64,000 bases of DNA, from positions 55,016 through 119,015 of the forward strand of contig VWPU01006261.1 of assembly GCA_013398955.1 (NCBI GenBank). Reading direction: 5' to 3'. Shown here one piece after another: positions 24,301-64,000 of this stretch (positions are counted from its first letter, which is position 1; each line of letters begins with the position of its first letter). The notes under the pieces are model-generated. The model ran no database searches and was not told the origin of the DNA. It worked only from the letters and a program-made list of their open reading frames with translations. The stretch comes from Callaeas wilsoni. Its lineage: Eukaryota; Chordata; Aves; Passeriformes; Callaeidae. The translations under genes were made by a program, and so were the position numbers.

Positions 24301-26440
24301 GCACCGCGGCGTGCGCAGCCCTGGCACCTCCACTGGCCCTTCGGCCGCTCCACCAGGCAGCATGCTTTGGGAAGAAAGCGAGATTATATAGCTTTTTCGG
24401 GAATTCCTGGACATCAGCAGTTCCCTCCAACCCCACTGCTTCGCTGGGTACTTCGTGACCCCGTTGGAGGAGTGAGACATGGGGGTCAGTCCCTCGGCTC
24501 CTGTGGCATGAGCAGTGCCTTCAAAGGCAAGACCCACCCCGCAGCGGTGCAAGGTACTGGTTTAACTGGGAGCACTTGGCCGGAGACCTGTGCCCGCTGA
24601 GGCGGTCTGGGAGCGAGCGAGGGGTTTGTTCATTCCCCCACGCTGTCACGTGGCTGCTCGGTGTTTTGGCGTTTTAATTACACACGGTCCTGTGTATTTA
24701 AGGCTGGTTTATGGGTGTTTATACTAATGCGTAAACCTGCAATTTAGAAGCTCAGTTATAAATCAACATTGCTGAAGGTCTTGTCCCTCGTGCCGTGAGA
24801 TCGGTCTCCAGATTTAGAAGATAGGTTAGAGGGGAAAAAAGGAGGACTGTTTAGTTTTCCTCTGGTTATGATGATAAAGGATCACAGGATGGGGTGCGAG
24901 GTGCGGCGGCCGGGCACGGATCTCCGCCAGTGTAACCCAGAGCAGTTTCCATTTTGGCTCTGCTCTTAGGAGTCTCTGCCATAAGAGACTTGTGTTTCTG
25001 CATCAAATTCCAGCCCAGAAAGAAAAGCAGTGCCACAGCTGCTGATGTGATACTCACAGGAGGGTGGTGGCACCCCACTGGTGATGTCTTCAGATCAGGG
25101 TTGTGGGCTGCAATGACCAGAGCCCTGTCCCACTCAGCACCTCAGGGGAGGAGCTTTTGTACCCAGGAGCTCCTGGCACAGACTGGAGCTGGCTTCCTCC
25201 AGTGGCAGTGCCCAGTGGGACAGCACATTCCCACTGGTGGGTCATGGTCCCTTCCCAACACATCCTAGAGGCAACACCTCCAAATTCATATTTTTAAGTA
25301 CAATAGTTTTTTACAGCTTTAAGAATCATTCTCGCACCAGCTACCGTGGAGCCTGGCCGTGCCAAGGATGGGTTTGGGTTACCGGTGTGCTCCTGCAGAC
25401 CCCCTCCCAAAGGGAAGGTCCCTGTCCCCCCAGGGAGGGGGTGTTTTTGTAGGGAAAGACCCGAGGACTCCTCCTGTCCAGCTGCAGTTCCTCCTCTCCA
25501 CCGTGAGTGCCTCGGCTTAGCTGGACATTTCCCACCGCCTCCAGCCCCCTTTGTCATATCTTTAGGGTTTATTAGGACAAAAGGGGGTACGAGAGGGTGT
25601 AGAGGCTGGGAGGGAGCCCATGGGCAGGATGACCCTGTGGGCAGGATGACCACTGGGGCTGTTGGACCCCTGTCCCTGGACAGGTGGAATCACTGCACAC
25701 CTTCCTCCCGATCCCGCTCCTGGCTCCCAGCCTTATCTCCCACTGCAGTTTCCTGGCTGGCGATGCCTCCCCTGGCTCAGGGAGCAGGAACACCCCGGAA
25801 GAGAGACGGTGCCAGCAGCTCCCGGCGCGAGGACGGTCACGGGCTGGGCAGGGGTCCCCCTCCATCCCTGGGGTGCCCCCAGCAGCCAGGGGCTGGGCTG
25901 TGAGAAGGTCCCGCAAGCAAACAAAAAAACCCTGAATATTTCAGAAAGGTCTTTTTCTTCCCCCTCCACCCTTATTTCCAGTCCTCCTCCCACCTCTCGG
26001 GGCAGCCAGCAGAGCTGCTCTCTGGCCCTGTTTCCCCCTGCCCAGCGCCCCGAGACGCTCCCACAGCCACCAAGCCCAGCCAGGTCGTGCCATCTGCAAA
26101 CTCTCGGGGTTTTTAATTATATCTATTTTTTTCCCTCTCCCTTTCTTTTCCACCCTTTGCCTTTTCCCATGCCATACGCCTCCCCCTGGCCCCCCTCCCC
26201 TTGCCACCACCCCAAGCCCTCGGCTGGCCGAGGGGCTGCGAGGTGCGGGGTGGGTCTGGGGGTTGCGGGGGGCTTTGCATTGATGCATTGATCGCCCATG
26301 GTCTCCGCCTGACCTCCCTGCTCCCAGGGAAGCAGTCTCCATGGCTACTGGCCCTTCTCCTTCAGCGCAGACTGTAAATTCCTGCAGGCAAAGCCCAGCC
26401 TTGGGGGTGCGAGGGGGGGAGCCGTGAAGGAGTAACCAAA
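18302..26440. other. Intergenic DNA upstream of SCUBE3
   Basis: No gene recognised. Contains a poly(A) run at about 18786-18803, a 17-base direct repeat (ggtctgcagaagatgct) at about 23268-23300, a CA repeat at 24029-24053 and several AT-rich unique stretches (about 22015-22145 and 24640-24790) that could be enhancers. Confidence 0.5.
24029..24053. repeat. CA dinucleotide repeat
   Basis: cacacacacac interrupted by gcg, then cacacacaca; about 25 bases. Confidence 0.85.
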
Positions 26441-26448
26441 GCCAAATA

Positions 26449-26465
26449 GAAAGAAAGAAAGAAAG
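26449..26465. repeat. GAAA tetranucleotide run
   Basis: About four copies of gaaa just upstream of the presumed SCUBE3 promoter. Confidence 0.8.
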
Positions 26466-26599
26466 GCTGGGAGAGAGAAAAAGGGCGTTGCTTGGATGGG
26501 GCTCTCCTTTCCACTCCCCTTTCCCAGGTCCCCAGCACCAGGGCAAGGCGCCTGCTTCCCCCCTCTAGCACTGCTGCTCCTGCTCCTGCTGCTGCTGCT

Positions 26600-26944
26600 C
26601 TTGCAAAACTGGAATTGGCTGGGATTATTTAAGGGAAAAAAAAAAAGGAGGAGAAGGGATCAGTGCAGCCGCCAGAGAGAGGGCGATAGAGTCCACTTTC
26701 CTCCAACTGCCCTGGGTCTCCCTCCCTCGCTCTCTCCTCTTCAGCAGCACCAAGAGCCCCAAACTGAACCCAGAGCAGCTTTTTCCATCAGTTCAGTTCC
26801 CTTCCCTCCCTCTGTCTCACACACGGCAAGGAGAGAGCCCCTTCCTCCCCTTGATTTTCCTTCGCATGCTCAGCCCCTTGTTTCCTTTAAAGCACTAGAA
26901 ATCCCCCTTCTTGCCCCCGCTCCTCCCTGCAGACTGGGATTGCA
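26600..26944 (+). promoter_or_regulatory. SCUBE3: Presumed SCUBE3 core promoter and 5'UTR
   Basis: The stretch before the SCUBE3 start codon contains a weak TATA-like TTATTTAAGG (about 26625-26634) followed by pyrimidine-rich DNA without an in-frame upstream start. Transcription start and UTR length are inferred. A run of CTGCTCCTG-type triplets lies at about 26570-26602. Confidence 0.35.
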
Positions 26945-56370
<29,426 letters not shown>

Positions 56371-58062
56371 CCCCCCGCGCCCCCGCCGCCCCGGGCCACC
56401 CCGCAGCCAAGGAAACCCTCTTCTCCCTTCCTTCTCCTTTCTGATTTTTCCTTCCTCTGCCTGGCTCCGGCAGGATCGCCACTGCTCGCCCCGCAGACGT
56501 CCCCCCGCGGTTCCCCTGCCGCTCCCTGCAGAGCTGTGCTCCCAGCCGGGGGCACGCTCAGGTCTCATCCAGCGGCGGTGAAGCCGCTCCCCTCTTCCGA
56601 AGCAGCTTCTTCGAAGGTTTTAGGAAACTGAAGTACTGGTCCTTTCGCTGTCCTCTGTCCTCCCTTTGGTTTCCTTTAAGCCGGGTCTGTCTCCGTTCCC
56701 TGGTGCCACCAGCAGCCCAGGACAGTGTGGGGGGCCCTTGTCTCTGCAGCCCCCGGGGCTGGCGCCGGCTGCGGCCCCGCGGAGCCCTCGCAGAGGAGCG
56801 CAGGAGGTGACGCCGTGTCCACCGCAGCGCCGGGCCCCGGCTACCGGCGCTGCTTTGCAGAGGTCGGGGGGAAGAGAACTGACAAAGCCGACTTGATTAA
56901 AAAGGAAATGCAAAGGAGAGATGGCAAAGCCCACCAGCGCGGCACCGTGGTGGCTCTGTCCCGCTGGAGAGCCGCGCTGGTGCTGGGAGGGAAGCGCAGC
57001 CAAGCCACGTTCCCGGAGAACAATGTCTGGCTGCACGGGAGAAAACAGGGAGCAAAGGAGAAGGACTTTCAGCCGGGTTCGATTTTTTTTCTTCCCCCCC
57101 CCCACCCCAGACACTTGTGCCAAGAAACCAGACTTTCTTACAAGCTCTGCCAAAGAGTAACTCGGAAAAGCAAGCTTTGAGAAGAGCAGGAGTTAATGTT
57201 TGTGCACTAGGATATCCTCCTTTCTACCTTTTTCATATGTATTAAGTGCAATCATTTGAGTCTTCCTTATATTATTTAGAGGGAAGTTGTTTTGTTTTCT
57301 ACTAGAAACGACAATATTTATAACTGCCTGAGAAATGAGAATGTGTGTTTGCAAGAAAACAAAAACCACCCACCCAGAGCAAGCCGGGCCCTGGGCTGCG
57401 CTGACCAGCGCGATGGCATCTTCAGGCCTTTTCTGCCACGTTTGTCCCCGATAAAAGCCCCTGTCTGGGGGGAGATGGTGCCTCTCCTGCTCGGCGCAAT
57501 GGGGTGAGTTTTTGCAGGGAGTTGGAGGCGTCTTGGTCCGTCCATGGGGGATGGAGTTGGTCCTTTCGGACTGATCCGCCACAGTTTGGGCGTTGTTGAA
57601 GCCCCATTCCGAGGGGGATCAAAACTCGGCCGTGTCACCTGCTTGTTGCAAACAGATTTGCTTCCCTGCAGGGGCTCGGGGGTGAGCCAACAGCTGCTGA
57701 GGCCGGCTCTGGGAGGAGAGGGGAGCTGACCCTCCACTCCCCTGGGTACAGCGATCCCCCCGGCAGAGCCACCCTCATGGACCTGGGGAGGTTTTGTGCT
57801 TCTGAGTCCCACCAGGCATTTTTGGCCCCATCCCTCTGCGTGTTCTCACCCTGCAGCAATGCCGTGGGAGCCCTTCCCCAGCGAGTGGGGTGCAGATCCC
57901 GGGGAAGACCCGTCCTGCCACCTCCTGTTCACTGCATCTGCCTCCCCCCAGACAGGCTCAGCTGGGGACAATGGCCAGGCGGACACCACTGGTGGGTTTG
58001 TCCCCCCAACATCTTCATGTGGACAGACAGGACTCCCAGGGACAGGCAACTGCTGCCACCAC

Positions 58063-58098
58063 TCCTCCTCCTCCTCCTCCTCCTCCTCCTCCTCCTCC
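58063..58098. repeat. CTC trinucleotide repeat in the SCUBE3 3'UTR
   Basis: About twelve uninterrupted ctc units. Confidence 0.9.
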
Positions 58099-59451
58099 CC
58101 AAGCCTGTCTACTATTCCAGCCCTGCCACCAGTTCTCAGCTGTTGTCCTCCCCACACCTTCATCCCCATCTTCATCCTCTCAAAGACCTGGAGCTGCTGG
58201 GACTAAACATGATCGATTTGCCTATAGCTCTGCCAGTGGCAGGTCTCTTCTCATCCCTGTCCCCACTTGTCGCTCGCTGTTCCTTTGCCCACACCTGAGC
58301 CCAGCCCTGCTTTTAACAAACCAATTATTTATTGCTCTGCGTGTCCCACTGGGTCCATCTTTCCTGCATCTGGGGGAAGCAGCTGCTCGCCCCTGTTTTC
58401 TCCCCTTGATTCACACTGCTCCAGCACCCCAAGAGCTTCTCCTGGGCTCTATGAGGGGCTGCGGGCGGGCTGAGCACTGGCACAGGGGCTGAGGTTTGTC
58501 CCCAGGATGCGTCAGTTGGAAAAGTCTGTCCTGATTCATCCCAGCTGTGGATTTTCCCCTCCTGCCGCCGGCTCCCAGCCTAATTGGAATCTCCACGTCT
58601 GTGGGTTGAGCTGTTTGTCACTTGGTCGCTGTCTGAAAGCAGCTGCTTTAATGCACAAAAGCTGCTGTAGGGATCTGGAGGGGTTTTGTGGCTCTGGGAC
58701 AGTGGCGTGGGCCAGTGACCTTTGAAAGGGTCCTTCGTATTTAGAAGGGAAAAAAAAAACCAAACAGCAAAAATAAAATCAGCCCAGGAATGACCAGCCC
58801 TGCTGTGGTGCCCTGGAGTACCACAGCCCCTCATGCCCACCAGAGAGTTCATTAACTGATTAACTCTGGCTGATCTAATGTCAGGTCACTGTCCAGCTGC
58901 CTTTGTGGGGCATCAGGGCTTTGGGGTGTCCTGGCTGTCACCCTTGTCACCACACTGGCCACCTCTGCTTCCTCAAAGCAGTTGTGGAAGGATGAGGTGG
59001 GCAGCACATCCTCCTGGAACGGCCAAAAGCACCTGGTCATAGCGCTTCCCCCTTCTCCTTTCTGCAAATAGCTCCAAAAAGCCCCAAAAATTCCACGGGG
59101 CCCCTGGAGCCACCCACCCCACAGCAGCCCAGCCCCACTCCCCACCCACTGCCACCTCAGAATGGGTTTGAAAGGCTGAAACCCACATCAGCCACCTCGG
59201 GGATCAAGGTTTTGAAGCCGTCAAGAGAAATGAGGGTTGTTGGGGTTTTGGGTTGTTATTTTTTTTTCATGTTGGAGTATTTATATCTGCCTTTTGCAGC
59301 GGGCCAGGACTTGCCATCTCCGGCAGAAACTATTAAAGTGATGAGCAAGATGTAGTTCATGAAGTTATTTGCACTTGATTAAAAGAAAAAAAATTTGTTA
59401 TTTGAACTTTGTAAAAAGAAATGTTTGCATTTTGTATTGTCTTTTTTTAAT

Positions 59452-59457
59452 TATTAA
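59452..59457 (+). terminator. SCUBE3: Presumed SCUBE3 poly(A) signal (ATTAAA)
   Basis: ATTAAA followed by tggtgttgtgttgatc, a GU-rich downstream element. An AATAAA at 58772-58777 in an A-rich stretch is an alternative, earlier site. Confidence 0.5.
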
Positions 59458-59475
59458 ATGGAATTTCTTGGTGTT

Positions 59476-60250
59476 GTGTTGATCTTTCAAAAATTTGCTC
59501 TGATGCTTATTTTAAAGGTTTCTAACAGCAGGATCCAGAGCTATTTTCATTGTTTTGTTCCCTCAGATGCTAACATCCTTTTCCAGGGCCCAAAGTATTT
59601 TTTCCCCTCCCAGAAGCTTAAACCCTGCACTTCGCTAAGCTCTCCAGTCCCTCACAATGTATTTATTTACGCACATTAATTAGACGCAACAAATTTCATT
59701 TTTAGCCCAGAACACGGAGTTAGACAGACTGGCTCGGAGGGAAGAGGGGATGGAGAACACCCTCCACCTCAGCCCCAACCTCCCTGCTGGGCTGCAGCTC
59801 TGTCCTTCAGCTCCCCTGGACATTCGGACAATGCTCAAGCCCTCGGGAGCTGCACCTGGGCAGGTGTGGGCTGGTGAGGGGCACTTGCATGTAAAGGCTT
59901 CTGCTGCCCCTCACCAGCCCTCCCAGAGCAGGGCTGGGCTCTGCAGCAGGACTCAGGTGAGCTCTGTACCAGGTAAGGGTCCTCTCTGTGGGCACAGGAA
60001 GATCTGGGGGCCACAGCCCAGCTGCTGAACCTGCACCTGCTGGGACACCTCTGCTCTGGGGAGAGTGGAGTCCTTCCCCCTCCCTCTCTGAATGCAGGGG
60101 GGATGAGGCCCCTTCCCTCAAAAGCTCCAAAACTCCCACTTGGAATTCACATCTCTATTAACACAGCATCTGAGGCCTTCCTCACCAGGAGGAAGCAAGG
60201 AGCTTTTTGGCAAACCCTCCCCAAGGAGCTCTGGAGGAACAGAAGCACAC
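59476..60250. other. Short convergent spacer between SCUBE3 and RPL10A
   Basis: About 0.8 kb between the two 3' ends. No gene recognised. Confidence 0.6.
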
Positions 60251-60272
60251 ACAGCTGTGGGTGTCTGCAGAG

Positions 60273-60278
60273 TTTATT
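60273..60278 (-). terminator. RPL10A: RPL10A poly(A) signal
   Basis: AATAAA on the minus strand, only 11 bases after the stop codon. This implies a 3'UTR of roughly 30 bases, as is usual for ribosomal protein genes. Confidence 0.85.
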
Positions 60279-60289
60279 GCTGCCCCTCC

Positions 60290-63455
<3,166 letters not shown>

Positions 63456-63474
63456 GGCTGCGGCTGCTCGGACC

Positions 63475-63528
63475 GAAGGGGCGGGCACGCCTCCAGCGAG
63501 CTATAAATAGGGGCGAGATCTCGCGAGG
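63475..63528 (-). promoter_or_regulatory. RPL10A: RPL10A core promoter: TATA-like box, TCTCGCGAGG and 5'TOP start
   Basis: Read toward the gene: a TCTCGCGAGA-type element (one mismatch, 63519-63528), then CTATTTATAG (63501-63510). About 25-30 bases further is a pyrimidine stretch CCCCTTC (63481-63475) suited to a 5'TOP cap site. The 5'UTR would be about 25 bases. CTATAAATAG on the other strand also fits the MEF2 consensus. Confidence 0.6.
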
Positions 63529-64000
63529 AGCGAGCGCGCGGCGCCATATTGGGAGCGGCAGCGGGCGGCACCACGGGGTCGCCATGCTGGGAGCGGCGGG
63601 GAGAGGTGTGGGGGGACTTCCCTCGGCGGGCGGCCTGTCTGCATCTCCCTCCTTGTTACACAAACAACCAGGATCTCTTTGCCCCCTGTCTCGGGCCATG
63701 AGGACAGAAGTTCCTGCATTCGCTTCACAGCGTATCCCAGGAGCCCCGGGCTCGCCTCGGCAGCCGTCGGGAAGGAGAGGGGACGCGTGACGAGGTGCCG
63801 GGCCAGGCTGGACGCGGGCGGCAGCGCTGTCCCTCCCTGCCGCTGGGCAGGCACCGCCGGCAGCCCCGGCCGGGCAGGGCGAGGGAAAGCGGTGCCGTGT
63901 GGCTTCAGTGTTGGCACCGCGCATGCGCCGCCGGCTGCGCCCCCGCACATCGGCCACTCGGCGGCGCGCGCTCCCCGGCCGGGCCCGGCCCGCCCCGCGC

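Larger units (their letters stand above)
56371..59475 (+). other. SCUBE3: SCUBE3 3'UTR
   Basis: About 3.1 kb from the stop to a presumed cleavage site after ATTAAA at 59452-59457. It contains a (CTC)n run at about 58063-58098. The extent is inferred from the AT-rich end and the GT-rich DNA (tggtgttgtgttgat) that follows. Confidence 0.6.

Overview
This is a vertebrate, most likely avian (GC-rich, compact microchromosome-type) nuclear window. It carries three intron-containing protein-coding genes and a large amount of non-coding DNA. I read exon structures by following open frames between AG acceptors and GT donors, checking codon phase across each junction, and comparing the products with family members I know. 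No prokaryotic, viral, CRISPR or phage-type system is present, and I found no convincing new biological system. The observations worth following up are gene-structure details, candidate regulatory elements and synteny.

Layout. (1) 1-11.79 kb, + strand: the 3' part of ANKS1A. Ten coding exons (632-7012) encode 412 residues covering the end of SAM1, SAM2, the PTB domain and a C-terminal tail ending in TTIF. A 3'UTR of about 4.8 kb follows, to an AATAAA at 11767. (2) 11.8-26.4 kb: about 15 kb between genes with no recognisable coding sequence. In mammals TCP11 lies at this position. The stretch holds a CpG-rich block at about 15.2-16.2 kb with a minisatellite interrupted by a 120-N assembly gap. 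(3) 26.4-59.5 kb, + strand: complete SCUBE3. Twenty-two coding exons encode 991 aa: signal peptide, nine EGF-like modules, spacer, three cysteine-rich repeats, a CUB domain and a conserved C-terminus. A 3'UTR of about 3.1 kb follows. (4) 60.25-63.5 kb, - strand: complete RPL10A. Six coding exons encode 217 aa, with a very short 3'UTR and a CpG-island promoter. (5) 63.5-64.0 kb: a CpG-rich flank with YY1-like and NRF1-like sites, possibly a divergent promoter.

The three genes do not form a pathway. ANKS1A is an intracellular adaptor in Eph/EGF receptor signalling and trafficking. SCUBE3 is a secreted or cell-surface glycoprotein acting in TGF-beta/BMP-type signalling. RPL10A is a large-subunit ribosomal protein (uL1). 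SCUBE3 and RPL10A converge tail to tail. That arrangement would fit an inversion relative to the human gene order, in which ZNF76, DEF6, PPARD and FANCE lie between them.
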